24,526 nt of DNA from JACZQZ01 sp046756945 (GCA_046756945.1 JBHHXI010000029.1:1-24526); one strand, 5' to 3'; numbered from the stretch's first letter, positions 6,981-15,217 are shown. Notes: generated by a model from the letters alone, not told the origin. Numbers and translations: made by a program.

Positions 6981-7796
6981 ATGAAGTACCGGGTGTCAAT
7001 GGTTGCCCTTGCTGCGGCAGCCTCCCTGGGGATGGCCTCGACGGGTGCCCAGGCACAAACCGCCGGCCTGATCACCGGGTCGCCGCATGATCTTTCGAGC
7101 GGTGCGCCTGAGAACCCCGACAAGAACGAAGTATGCGTCTATTGCCACACCCCGCACGGCGCGGAGGGAGCCAGTGTCGGCGTACCGCTGTGGAACAAGG
7201 CGGTCGGATCCCCGACGGCTTACACTCTCTACGACGCGGTGAACAGCTCGACCATCGATGGCGAGATCCTGGGCAGCGTTGGCGGGGTTTCGCTCGCCTG
7301 TCTGTCCTGCCATGACGGCACCCAGGCGACCGACTCGGTGATCAACCAGCCGGGCACGGGCGGTTACACGGCGGGCACGGGGGCCGAGATCGACGCGACA
7401 CCGGGACCGCTTCTCGACACCGGAATCGCCAGAATCGCCGACGGGGGCACCGACCTGTCCAACGATCATCCGATCGCGATTGTCTACGGCGGCTTCGGTT
7501 CGCCTCAGGTCGATCCCGAATTCGTGACGGCCGCGTTGGTCCCGGGTTCGACCAACCTGTGGTACATCGACCGGACGGGCAGCGATGTCCCCGGCGACCG
7601 CGACAAGAAGGACATCATATTCTATACGCGGGATACGGCGGCAGCGACCCCTGCCCCCTTCGTCGAGTGCGGGACCTGTCACGATCCGCACAGCGGTTCG
7701 GGAGAAACCATGCCCAATGCCGCCGGCTCGGACGTGAGCTTCATGCGGGTCGCCAACGACGACAGCGCGCTTTGCCTGTCTTGTCACGTCAAGTAA
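6981..7796 (+). CDS. Exported tetraheme cytochrome c, OmcE-like nanowire subunit candidate
   Basis: A 271-residue secreted cytochrome. The signal peptide is cleaved near AQAQ (about residue 26). Haem sites are CVYCH (52-56), CLSCH (107-111), CGTCH (230-234) and CLSCH (265-269). The protein has exactly eight histidines: four in the motifs and four others (H36 in SPHDL, H59 in CHTPHG, H163 in NDHP, H237 in CHDPH), so every haem can be bis-histidine. Spacing and motifs (CxxCHTPHG, PLWNK, CLSCHDGTQA, NDHP, CHDPH) match the Geobacter OmcE tetraheme filament family as I remember it. The same module opens the 11-haem protein at 16332. The ATG has a strong GGAGG at good spacing and an Fnr-dependent promoter. 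A hairpin follows, suggesting high monocistronic expression. The filament role is inference. Confidence 0.9.
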   Translation: MKYRVSMVALAAAASLGMASTGAQAQTAGLITGSPHDLSSGAPENPDKNEVCVYCHTPHGAEGASVGVPLWNKAVGSPTAYTLYDAVNSSTIDGEILGSVGGVSLACLSCHDGTQATDSVINQPGTGGYTAGTGAEIDATPGPLLDTGIARIADGGTDLSNDHPIAIVYGGFGSPQVDPEFVTAALVPGSTNLWYIDRTGSDVPGDRDKKDIIFYTRDTAAATPAPFVECGTCHDPHSGSGETMPNAAGSDVSFMRVANDDSALCLSCHVK

Positions 7797-7892
7797 CGGG
7801 AGGGTGCGCACGGGCTGGCAAGATCCATGGTGGCGATGGCGACCTGGGACCGCGCCTCCCGCGCTTCGACAGCAGACCCGGGTGGATCTTCA

Positions 7893-7923
7893 AGGTGGGC
7901 CGTGTGATGAATGCGGCCCACCT
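7893..7923 (+). terminator. GC-rich hairpin after the tetraheme cytochrome gene, possible terminator
   Basis: AGGTGGGCC (7893-7901) pairs perfectly with GGCCCACCT (7915-7923) across a 13-nt loop, about 97 bp past the stop codon. Only a short CTTTCC follows instead of a strong T run, so it may be a weak terminator, an mRNA 3' end stabiliser or a processing site. I see no gene in 7797-8062. Confidence 0.4.
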
Positions 7924-8062
7924 CGGCTTTCCTGGAACGGCGACCTGTTCGCCATCACCCAGACGTGTGGCGGAGATACGCGTTGTTGCGGGCTCGGGCA
8001 GACCGCAGCGGCGTTTCTATGAACCGTCATCGCCGGATCGAAGAAAATCGGGACTGGACGTG

Positions 8063-9100
8063 ATGGCGATCGTTTCGAAAGCAGGTGACTGCGGCAGGGT
8101 CGCGGCAAGCATGGCCGCGACTGTTCTCCTTTTCCTCCTGCTATGCGCCGCCGACGGCTCTCCCGTTCTCGCCCAGGCCAAGGGTGAATTGCCTGACGAT
8201 ACCTTTGCGGTGATCGACGGGGAGACCGTATTGCGCTCGGAGTTCGAGGCCTATTTCGCCCGCTACGCGCGCAGCAAGCTCTACCATGGCGGCTCCGCGG
8301 CACGGCTCGCCAAGCTGCGTGCCGATGCGACCGAGCAATTTGTCCAGGATCGGCTGCTGTTGCGCGAGGCCGTGCGACGCGGCATTGAAGGCGATCCGGA
8401 GGACGTTGATAAGCGGATCGAAAAACTCGAGGCGCGTTACGAAGGCAGCGAGAACTGGGCCGAGGTGCGGAAGAAACTCCCGCATGTGCGCCAGGCCCTG
8501 CTCGATGGCACGAAGATTGCCGCGCTCCTCGCCGAGGTCGACCGCGTTGCCGACCCGGACGAAACGGAGCTGCGCCGCTTCTACGACGAAAATATCGAAC
8601 TGTTCACGACGCCACGGCAAAACCGGCTCGCCTTGATTCTTCTTGGCGTCCCGCCCTGGGGCGCCGCGGCGGAATGGCAGGCCGCGAATGCAAAGGCCGC
8701 CGAGCTCTTCACGCGCCTCGAGCAGGGCGCTGACTTTGCCGCGCTCGCCCGGGCGCATTCAACCGATGAGACAGCGAAAAACGGCGGGGATCTGGGCCAG
8801 GTCCACGATGGCGAGCTCTCTGGCCCGGTTCAGGACGCCGTCGACAAGATCGAACCGGGCGACGTGACGCCGCCGATTCGGGTCTTGGAGGGATTTGTCA
8901 TCTTCAAGCTGGTTGATCGCTCGCCACCGGACCTCAGCCCTTTGGAACACGTCCGCAAGCGGGCCTTGGCGCTCTACAAGCGCCGGCTGTCAAAGGAGCA
9001 AAGGGAGAGATTTCTCGCGGCCCTGAGGGAAAGGGCCGTTGTCACGGTCGGTGAACCGGAAAATGCGACGGCGGGAGCAAGGGACGGCACCGCACGATGA
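8063..9100 (+). CDS. Periplasmic parvulin-type peptidyl-prolyl isomerase
   Basis: A 345-residue SurA/PpiC-like foldase. A signal sequence (about 15-38, ending LAQA) is followed by a SurA-N-type helical region beginning FAVIDGETVLRSEFEAYF. The parvulin domain lies at about 180-275 and shows the usual pattern: AELFTRLEQGADFAALARAHS, then GGDLGQV, then FVIFKLVDR. ATG at 8063 is chosen because it gives a normal leader; the frame stays open upstream without looking coding. It overlaps the start of the beta-barrel gene by about 38 bp, so the two are probably translationally coupled. The natural clients are then the beta-barrel or the proline-rich secreted cytochromes. Parvulins of this kind occur in porin-cytochrome clusters of other bacteria. 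Confidence 0.92.
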   Translation: MAIVSKAGDCGRVAASMAATVLLFLLLCAADGSPVLAQAKGELPDDTFAVIDGETVLRSEFEAYFARYARSKLYHGGSAARLAKLRADATEQFVQDRLLLREAVRRGIEGDPEDVDKRIEKLEARYEGSENWAEVRKKLPHVRQALLDGTKIAALLAEVDRVADPDETELRRFYDENIELFTTPRQNRLALILLGVPPWGAAAEWQAANAKAAELFTRLEQGADFAALARAHSTDETAKNGGDLGQVHDGELSGPVQDAVDKIEPGDVTPPIRVLEGFVIFKLVDRSPPDLSPLEHVRKRALALYKRRLSKEQRERFLAALRERAVVTVGEPENATAGARDGTAR

Positions 9101-10943
9101 ACGTGCGTGCAGTGAGACGGCGTCACGGAGCACAGCGTATCGACGGCGTTGGCCACTCGCCCTACTCGCCGCGATCTGCGCGTCCTGCGCCAATACCGAT
9201 TCTCTGCCGCTGGGGCCGCTCAATACGGCTGGATATATTCAGGAAACGTTTCGCACCAGGCAGTTTGCCGATGAATCGAGAAGCTATACCAACCAGAATC
9301 AGGTCCAGGTCAATGCCAACAGTTATTTCTGGCAACCCTGGTTCGTGACGGTCGAGGCGGACGCGGACGTGGCATACGAAATCGAACGCGGTGGGACAAG
9401 CGGGAACGTCAAATCGGTGCTGGCGGCGGGCGGGGGCCGACTCGGGATCCTGCCGCTCAGCCGCTATCCGACGTCGCTCGCCTATCGCCGCAGGGACAGC
9501 CGCGTCGACGGTCGCTCGGTGGGGTCCGATTTTACCTCGGACCGGGTCGACCTTTCGTCGCAGGCGATCATTTCCACGGACCTGAGGACCTCCGCTCTGG
9601 CCAGCTACCAGACCATCGACCAACCCGGCCTCGGCCAACAGGAACAGGTGCAGACCGTCCTCAGCCTGAACAAGGAATTCGAGCGCGACCGGCTTTCGGT
9701 GCGCCTGAATTTTGACGATGAGGACTTTACCTCGGAGAAGGCCGAGGACGAACACGAGACGACGGTGATCGGGACCGCCGTGTACGACAGCCCGCTGTTC
9801 GAGAACGTCACGACGCAAACGACAACGACGGCGATCTACGAAACCGACGCGCTTGAAACGCAGGCAGTGGACCGGCTCTCCTTCCAGGGGCTGTCGACCC
9901 TGCAATGGCGCCCCGCGGAGTTTCCTTTTGCCGTCAACGGCGCCCTGCGCACACTGACCGAGACGATCGAAACCGACCGGACCGGGACGACAAGCAATTC
10001 GACCGAAACGTCGACCAAGATCCTGAACGGGACGATTGGCTTCAACTATCCCATCAGACCAAGGCTGACGGCCAACGCCGGTCTAAACGGCCGTATCCAA
10101 TCGATTGATGCGGACGCCAGCGGATTCAGCGGCGAAGTTCCGGGCGAATCGCGGACCACAGCAGGCGGCAGCTTGATTGCCAACGTCAACTACCAGTCCC
10201 TGAGCGATCCCATCATAGGGTTTGACTGGAGGTGGAACGCGTCCGGGAATACGAACCTTTCGAGCGAGACCGACGACGGATTTACCGACCAGGAATCCGT
10301 GACCTTGGGTCACAGCGCCGAACGTCTTCTACATTCTGACCTTCTTGGCGGGCTCTCGTTTCGGGCCAGCGAGGAGGTTGGTCTGGCGACCTCGACCGAC
10401 GAGCGCCTCGCAGTCGATCTTTTCCACAGCACCAGTCTCACCCATAATTCGTCCCGGGCCGGCGTAACGACCTTTGCCCGGCTGAGTGCAAGTGACCGGC
10501 GTGACCTCGTTTCCGATAATCCTTTCGAGTTTCAGTTGTTGCAGCTCCTGCTCAACCGCCGGGAGGCCATCGACTTGACAAGCAGTTGGCTGGCCAACCT
10601 CTCGGTCCAGGGGTCGCGGCAGAGCAGCAGCCGCGACACAGATACCACCGTCTCGGCCAATGGGTCGGCATTGTATCGGGTGGCCGACGTCCTGGGCGTC
10701 CGCAACCTGACATTCACCTCGGAGCTGGCCCTGAACGCGATTGGCCTGGAGTCGGTCCTGACGGACAAGAACGAGGACGGGGGACTTGCAGATCGCTTTC
10801 GCAGCGATTGGACCAATCGGCTCGAATATCGGATCGGCCGGATCCTCGCCGTCCTCGAAGGGGGCATGTTCTACAACGACGGAAAATTCGGAAACTCGAT
10901 CTTCTTTCGGATCAGGCGCGAATTCGGTGGTGGCGGTCCATGA
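9063..10943 (+). CDS. Outer-membrane beta-barrel (porin-like) protein of the cytochrome locus
   Basis: A 626-residue protein that I assign as an outer-membrane barrel. Most of it alternates polar and hydrophobic residues in short strands separated by acidic/Thr-rich loops, and it ends in an aromatic-rich strand (NSIFFRIRREF). A hydrophobic segment (LALLAAICASC, about residues 30-40) sits behind an unusually long basic N-terminus; the cysteine could be lipidated but the lipobox is imperfect. ATG at 9063 is chosen; TTG at 9039 is possible. The start lies inside the end of the isomerase gene. Its place between an isomerase and periplasmic c7 cytochromes suggests a conduit or secretion pore for cytochromes. 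It does not resemble MtrB in any motif I recognise, such as an N-terminal CxxC. Confidence 0.8.
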   Translation: MRRREQGTAPHDERACSETASRSTAYRRRWPLALLAAICASCANTDSLPLGPLNTAGYIQETFRTRQFADESRSYTNQNQVQVNANSYFWQPWFVTVEADADVAYEIERGGTSGNVKSVLAAGGGRLGILPLSRYPTSLAYRRRDSRVDGRSVGSDFTSDRVDLSSQAIISTDLRTSALASYQTIDQPGLGQQEQVQTVLSLNKEFERDRLSVRLNFDDEDFTSEKAEDEHETTVIGTAVYDSPLFENVTTQTTTTAIYETDALETQAVDRLSFQGLSTLQWRPAEFPFAVNGALRTLTETIETDRTGTTSNSTETSTKILNGTIGFNYPIRPRLTANAGLNGRIQSIDADASGFSGEVPGESRTTAGGSLIANVNYQSLSDPIIGFDWRWNASGNTNLSSETDDGFTDQESVTLGHSAERLLHSDLLGGLSFRASEEVGLATSTDERLAVDLFHSTSLTHNSSRAGVTTFARLSASDRRDLVSDNPFEFQLLQLLLNRREAIDLTSSWLANLSVQGSRQSSSRDTDTTVSANGSALYRVADVLGVRNLTFTSELALNAIGLESVLTDKNEDGGLADRFRSDWTNRLEYRIGRILAVLEGGMFYNDGKFGNSIFFRIRREFGGGGP

Positions 10944-11084
10944 TCCGAGTGGCACAGCCACGCGGGATACGAAAATGAACAAGATGATAAACGGGGCCGA
11001 CCAGGGTCCCATAAGGAAAATGCGAAGACAGGTGGTCGTCGTTTTCGACCGCAGCAAACCGGTGAAACAACAAAGGCCATTGCC

Positions 11085-11510
11085 ATGCGGCCACGATTCC
11101 TGCTTACCGGGCTGTCCGGCCTTGTGATTGTCGCTATCGCGGCGGCGCTGGTCACCCTCGATGCGGAGCGGCGGGCGGCGCTTGCAGAGTATGGCGACGT
11201 CGTCATCAACGAATATTCGGACAACGCAGGCATGCGGCCGGTCGTTTTCCCGCACTGGTTCCACCGCATCCGCTTCCGGTGCAAGGTCTGCCACACCGAT
11301 CTCGGCTTCAAGTTCAAGGCCGGCGGAAACAACATCAACATGCTGAAGATCTTCGACGGCGAGTTCTGTGGCGCCTGCCACAACAGCCGGATCGCGTGGG
11401 GAGTGGAAAACTGCATCCTGTGTCATTCGGGCGTGCCCGGCCACCGTACCCGCGTGCACAACAGCACCGCCGAGCGGCTCGTGGCGCCGCCCGGACTGGC
11501 GCCAAAGTGA
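11085..11510 (+). CDS. c7-type triheme cytochrome, membrane-anchored or exported
   Basis: A 141-residue cytochrome with a single N-terminal hydrophobic segment (about 5-25) that is either an uncleaved anchor or a signal peptide. Haem sites are CKVCH (66-70), CGACH (95-99) and CILCH (110-114), with ligand histidines in FPHWFH (57, 60). The pattern PHxxH, CxxCH, GxNxI, CGACH, CxxCH matches the c(7)-type triheme domain found in electron transfer clusters of Geobacter relatives. It lies 141 bp after the barrel gene; nothing coding is seen in that gap. The next gene encodes a second protein with the same domain. Likely role: passing electrons across the periplasm to the outer membrane. Confidence 0.9.
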   Translation: MRPRFLLTGLSGLVIVAIAAALVTLDAERRAALAEYGDVVINEYSDNAGMRPVVFPHWFHRIRFRCKVCHTDLGFKFKAGGNNINMLKIFDGEFCGACHNSRIAWGVENCILCHSGVPGHRTRVHNSTAERLVAPPGLAPK

Positions 11511-11543
11511 TGGCAATAGCCATGAAATTACGCGAGACGCCAT

Positions 11544-12263
11544 ATGGCACGTGAAAGGATCCGCTTGCCCGCCATCGTCGGGGTCGCTGCGGCCGTCGCG
11601 ATCTCGATCGCCCTGAGCAGCCATCTCGCCGCCCAGTCGACGACACCCGGGGCGAGCCAGACCGCACCCGCGGCGCCGGCGCAGGAGCAAAAGAAAAGGC
11701 GGCCGAGCGCGGCCAACAGCTTCAACCGGCTGCTCAAGAAGCCTGCCGCCACATCCAATGCGCCGCCCTCGGAGGACGGCATCCACGATCCAGCAAACCC
11801 CGGGACCGAATTGCTGCAGTGGCCGTCCGAGGCCTTCCGCGACCTGCCGAAGACCTCCGATGGAAATCGCGTCGATTGGGTCAAGGCGCTGAACCAGGGT
11901 TTGATCGCGCCCTGGGTCGACTTCGACGACCCCAAGGCCAAGCCCTTTACCATGGATCTGGTCATCGTGCGCGAGGTCAGAGGCAGCATGCCGGACGTGG
12001 TTTACCCCCACCAGCAGCACACGGAATGGCTCGACTGCACCAATTGCCACGATGACATCTTCACCCCGCAGAAGGGTGCGAACCAGATAAGCATGGCCTC
12101 GATCCTGTTGGGCCGGAATTGCGGCGTCTGCCATGGCAACGTCGCGTTCCCGGTGTCGGATTGCCGCCGTTGCCATTCCCGGCCCAAGACCAAGGAACAG
12201 TTGCGCGCCCTGGCGGAAAAATCCGCTTGGCGCGGCAAGCAGGCCGGCAGAACGGGCCAGTGA
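11544..12263 (+). CDS. c7-type triheme cytochrome with long N-terminal extension
   Basis: A 239-residue exported cytochrome. The signal segment (about 8-30, ending LAAQ) is followed by a Pro/Ala-rich linker (about 31-75), a region of about 80 residues without recognisable domain, and a C-terminal triheme domain. Haem sites are CTNCH (165-169), CGVCH (193-197) and CRRCH (207-211), with ligand histidines in YPHQQH (156, 159). The haem spacing and the intervening GxNxI pattern match the preceding 141-residue cytochrome, so the two are paralogues. The disordered linker could let the haem domain reach across the periplasm. The ribosome site before ATG is weak; the gene is 33 bp from its neighbour. 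Confidence 0.9.
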   Translation: MARERIRLPAIVGVAAAVAISIALSSHLAAQSTTPGASQTAPAAPAQEQKKRRPSAANSFNRLLKKPAATSNAPPSEDGIHDPANPGTELLQWPSEAFRDLPKTSDGNRVDWVKALNQGLIAPWVDFDDPKAKPFTMDLVIVREVRGSMPDVVYPHQQHTEWLDCTNCHDDIFTPQKGANQISMASILLGRNCGVCHGNVAFPVSDCRRCHSRPKTKEQLRALAEKSAWRGKQAGRTGQ

Positions 12264-12332
12264 GCCAGAGGATCGAATGGAAACACAACAGATCGGCGTT
12301 CGGAACCACGGCTCCACCGGAGGGAGGCTGAC

Positions 12333-13229
12333 GTGGGCTTGACGTTTTGGAGGGCCGTGGGCGCGCTCGGGCTCGCCGCATGCCTGGCCGCAGCCGGCGC
12401 CCTGCCGGCGGTTGCGCAGGACGCAAAGCGGGTGCCCGTCGAGCAGGCGACGACCCGGCAAAAAGCCGATTTCGTGCGCAACCTGCTGACCCGGTCGATC
12501 TCGGCCAGGACCATCGAGGACAAGGGTGATGCCGCCGCCAAGGCGAATCTCGCCCGTGCGAGAGCGCTGGTCGATGAGGCACACGCCGACGTGGCTGCGG
12601 CCCGCTATGAGGCGGCCAATGGCAAGCTCGATCAAGCCCTTCTTCTGGTCAACACGGAAGCGCGCAAGCTCTCCGAAGCCGAGGTGAAGGGCCAGCGACT
12701 GCGTGCGGCTTACGACAAGCGCCGCAACTCGGTCGTCATCTTCCTTTCCGCTTACGAGCGTGTTGCCGGCGAAAAAGAACTCAGCGCGGCCACGATGGCC
12801 CAGGTCGAGGAACTTCGCAGGCTGCTGCGCAAGGCCGAAAAGCTCAAGGCTGCGGGCAGGATAATCGAGGCCAACGACGTCCTGGAGCGCGCCTATCGGA
12901 CGGCGCGCGGCGACATCCGCGAGATGCGCGAAGGCAAGACGCTGGTCCGCTCGCTCAATTTCGAGACGCCCGCGGCGGAGTACCGCTACGAGCACGACCG
13001 CAACGACAGCCACATCATGCTGCTGCAGTTCGCGATCGCCAATAAGAACCCGCCCAAGGCGCGCCGCACCCGCATCGACGTTCTGAGGAGGCAGGCCATG
13101 GGCCTGCGCGATGAGGCCGAATCCCAGGCGCGGGCCGGCGATCATGTCAGCGCGATCGAGACACTGACCCGCTCGACAAACTCGCTGCTCAAAGCGATCC
13201 GCATGAGTGGTGTCTGGATTCCCGGGTGA
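12333..13229 (+). CDS. Exported alpha-helical protein, unknown family (paralogue A)
   Basis: A 298-residue protein that I do not recognise. It starts at GTG behind an excellent GGAGGGAGG and has a signal peptide ending AVAQ (about residue 29). The mature part is almost wholly helical and charged, with Ala/Glu/Arg-rich coiled-coil-like stretches and TPR-like spacing. No cysteines remain in the mature protein, so it carries no haem. The C-terminal third has the landmark SLNFETPAAEYRYEHDRND followed by a long helix. The same landmark recurs in the next gene, so the two form a paralogous pair, probably a complex. It lies between the c7 cytochromes and a PilJ-domain protein, so a structural or scaffold role in the electron transfer assembly is plausible but unproven. 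Confidence 0.85.
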   Translation: MGLTFWRAVGALGLAACLAAAGALPAVAQDAKRVPVEQATTRQKADFVRNLLTRSISARTIEDKGDAAAKANLARARALVDEAHADVAAARYEAANGKLDQALLLVNTEARKLSEAEVKGQRLRAAYDKRRNSVVIFLSAYERVAGEKELSAATMAQVEELRRLLRKAEKLKAAGRIIEANDVLERAYRTARGDIREMREGKTLVRSLNFETPAAEYRYEHDRNDSHIMLLQFAIANKNPPKARRTRIDVLRRQAMGLRDEAESQARAGDHVSAIETLTRSTNSLLKAIRMSGVWIPG

Positions 13230-13238
13230 TCGTTCCCC

Positions 13239-13261
13239 TGGCGCCCGCGGTCGGGGCGCCA
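13239..13261 (+). repeat. Perfect 8-bp stem between the paralogous helical-protein genes
   Basis: TGGCGCCC (13239-13246) and GGGCGCCA (13254-13261) pair across a 7-nt loop, 10 bp after the stop of paralogue A. Flanking CCC and GGG could extend the stem. No T run follows, so it is more likely an mRNA stability or processing hairpin than a terminator. Confidence 0.4.
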
Positions 13262-13334
13262 AAGGGACCGGCGTTGGCAAAGCGTCGGATCGGGCCGGCG
13301 CAGCGCCTGTGACAGGCAAAAGGGGCAGCAACGG

Positions 13335-14282
13335 GTGAGACACTGGATCATGGTCACGGCCATCACGTCCTGGACCGCGTTCGACCCGGCCGGCGCGGGT
13401 TCGGCGGCCGCGGTTTCGGGTGATCCGCCGGACGCCCCGGGGCGCCGCGTCCTCGTGGCGCAGGCGAACGCAGAGAGCGCGACCCGGCGGCAACTGCTCG
13501 AGCAAAAGGTGGCGCTGCTCGCCAACTATCTGAAATCGGCAATGACGAGGCGCATCGCCGGCGGCGACAATGCGCAAGCGAAGGCACGGGTCCGGCGTGC
13601 CGAGGCGCTGCTGGGGCAGGCCCGGCACGCCCTTGGCCTCGGGGACGAGGCGTTGGCCGACCGGCTCCTGAACGAGGCGCTGCGTACCCTCTCCGCGGCG
13701 TCCCGGCTCGCGGTCCGGGGCCGGCGCGCCGACAGCGAGGCGCAGGCCCGGACACGGTACGAGCGGCTGCGCCGACACATCGACAGCTATCTGAAGTCCG
13801 CCTCCGAGGGGAGCGGGGGCACCGGCGCCGACACGGTCTGGCAGAGCGCTGCTACAAAGCTCACGGCCTCGACGGCCGAAGCGGAAGCCCTGGCGGCGGA
13901 CGGGCGCTATGTGGACGCCAGCAAGCTGCTCGCCAAGACCTATCGCGCCGTGGTTGCTGCAATCGCCGAATCGCGCCGCGGGCAGACCGTGATTTCGAGC
14001 CTCAGATTCGCGGGTCCGGAGGATGAGTTCGATTACGAGCGTCGACGCAACGACAGTTACGAGATGCTGCTCGAACTGATGCTGAGCGAGCGGCAGGGGA
14101 CGGCAACCGGCGCCTTGCGGGCGCTCGTCGAACGCTCGGTGGCGGAAAGCCGCAGTCTGCGCGGGCAGGCCGATCATGCGGCGGCGGCGGGCGATTACCA
14201 GACGGCGATCGACGCGATGGAGGAGGCGACGAGACGCCTGACGCGCGCCCTGCGGGCGGGCGGGCTCCGCCTGCCGGAGTGA
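13335..14282 (+). CDS. Exported alpha-helical protein, unknown family (paralogue B)
   Basis: A 315-residue protein homologous to the preceding gene product. Both share a C-terminal block: GQTVISSLRFAGPEDEFDYE here, then RRNDSYEMLLEL, then a helix ending in LRAGGLRLPE, against GKTLVRSLNFETPAAEYRYE, RNDSHIMLLQF and IRMSGVWIPG in paralogue A. The middle is helical and Ala/Arg-rich. The signal peptide is weak (about residues 1-40) and GTG at 13335 follows AAGGGG; ATG at 13350 is an alternative. It has no haem motif. A tandem duplication that diverged is the simplest origin. I cannot assign a function. Confidence 0.85.
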   Translation: MRHWIMVTAITSWTAFDPAGAGSAAAVSGDPPDAPGRRVLVAQANAESATRRQLLEQKVALLANYLKSAMTRRIAGGDNAQAKARVRRAEALLGQARHALGLGDEALADRLLNEALRTLSAASRLAVRGRRADSEAQARTRYERLRRHIDSYLKSASEGSGGTGADTVWQSAATKLTASTAEAEALAADGRYVDASKLLAKTYRAVVAAIAESRRGQTVISSLRFAGPEDEFDYERRRNDSYEMLLELMLSERQGTATGALRALVERSVAESRSLRGQADHAAAAGDYQTAIDAMEEATRRLTRALRAGGLRLPE

Positions 14283-14310
14283 TCGTGATGTGGCCTGGGG
14301 AAGAACGACG

Positions 14311-15132
14311 GTGAAGCCGAGCGTGCCAATCGTGCTCCTTGTCCTTGCCGGCCTGCTCGGCGCGCCGGTGGAGATCGACGCCGGGGCGAGCGAGGGGCTT
14401 TCCCTGGTCTCCGCCATCAACATCGCCGGGCGCCAGCGCATGCTGTCCCAGCGAATCCTGCTCGCTTACTGCCAGGCGGGCCTCGGCGTCATGCCCGACG
14501 CGGCGCGACGAAGGCTGGCGGAGTCGGTGCGGCTTTTCGACACACAACTGGCGGAGCTCAAGGGCTTTGCCCCGACGCCGGAGGTGCGTGACACGTTGGC
14601 GCAGGTCGAGGAAGTCTGGACGCCGTTCAGGGAAATCGTGCGCCAGCCACCGAGCCGGGAGGGCGCCAGGCGCCTGCTTTTCTGGAACGATGACCTGCTG
14701 TTTACGGCCGACAAGGTCGTCCGGCTGCTCCAGGATCTGTCCGATCAGCCCTATGCCCGCCTGGTCAACATCGCCGGGCGCCAGCGCATGCTGTCGCAAC
14801 GCGCCGCCAAGTTCTACATGCTGCGGGAGTGGGGCTTCGACCGGCCCAGCATCCGTGACGAGATGGCGCGCGCGCGCAACGAGTTCGCCGGCGCGCTTGC
14901 CGCCCTGCGCGCCGCGCCCGAGAACACGGACGCCATCCTGGCCGCCCTGGACGAGGCCGAGATGTCCTGGACCTGGTTCGACCACGCCCTCAGCCTGCGC
15001 GGTGGGGAACACTACCGCCTGATCGTGGCTGACTCGACCGAGGCGATTCTCGTCCAGATGGACCGCGTGACCGGCATGTACGAGCGGCTTGCGACCAGAG
15101 ATCGCCAAGACGCTGCCAAGGCGCGCGAGTGA
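14311..15132 (+). CDS. Standalone exported protein with two PilJ/NarX-type sensor motifs
   Basis: A 273-residue exported helical protein. GTG at 14311 is chosen because GGGGAAG precedes it and it gives a compact signal peptide ending near DAGA; GTG at 14290 is possible. Two near-identical copies of NIAGRQRMLSQR lie at about residues 37-48 and 153-164, each starting a long helix. This is the P-box-like signature of the PilJ N-terminal domain, related to the ligand-binding four-helix bundle of the nitrate sensors NarX/NarQ. No membrane anchor, HAMP, kinase or chemotaxis signalling domain follows, so it is a free periplasmic domain pair. It may be a soluble ligand binder or a structural partner. 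It lies 28 bp after paralogue B. Confidence 0.88.
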   Translation: MKPSVPIVLLVLAGLLGAPVEIDAGASEGLSLVSAINIAGRQRMLSQRILLAYCQAGLGVMPDAARRRLAESVRLFDTQLAELKGFAPTPEVRDTLAQVEEVWTPFREIVRQPPSREGARRLLFWNDDLLFTADKVVRLLQDLSDQPYARLVNIAGRQRMLSQRAAKFYMLREWGFDRPSIRDEMARARNEFAGALAALRAAPENTDAILAALDEAEMSWTWFDHALSLRGGEHYRLIVADSTEAILVQMDRVTGMYERLATRDRQDAAKARE

Positions 15133-15217
15133 TTCGGTTATGATCAGACGTGGTGCGGGGATCAACGGGAATATCACGGCGTTCCGGAGCGGAGCGCAGG
15201 GAATCGTTGGATTGGCA

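Noticed and set aside
9097..9348. Barrel gene starting at the ATG at 9097
   Set aside because: That ATG is in another frame whose short product has no strand pattern; the barrel frame is continuous from 9063.
10944..11084. Small peptide gene between the barrel and the first c7 cytochrome
   Set aside because: The short frames here have no ribosome site or recognisable signal and simply run into the cytochrome in another frame.
10329..14441. Very long open frame (1370 codons) on the minus strand
   Set aside because: It spans five plus-strand genes with clear signal peptides, haem motifs and paralogy. Its translation is low-complexity Arg/Gly/Pro-rich with no domain. Long antisense frames are common in GC-rich DNA.
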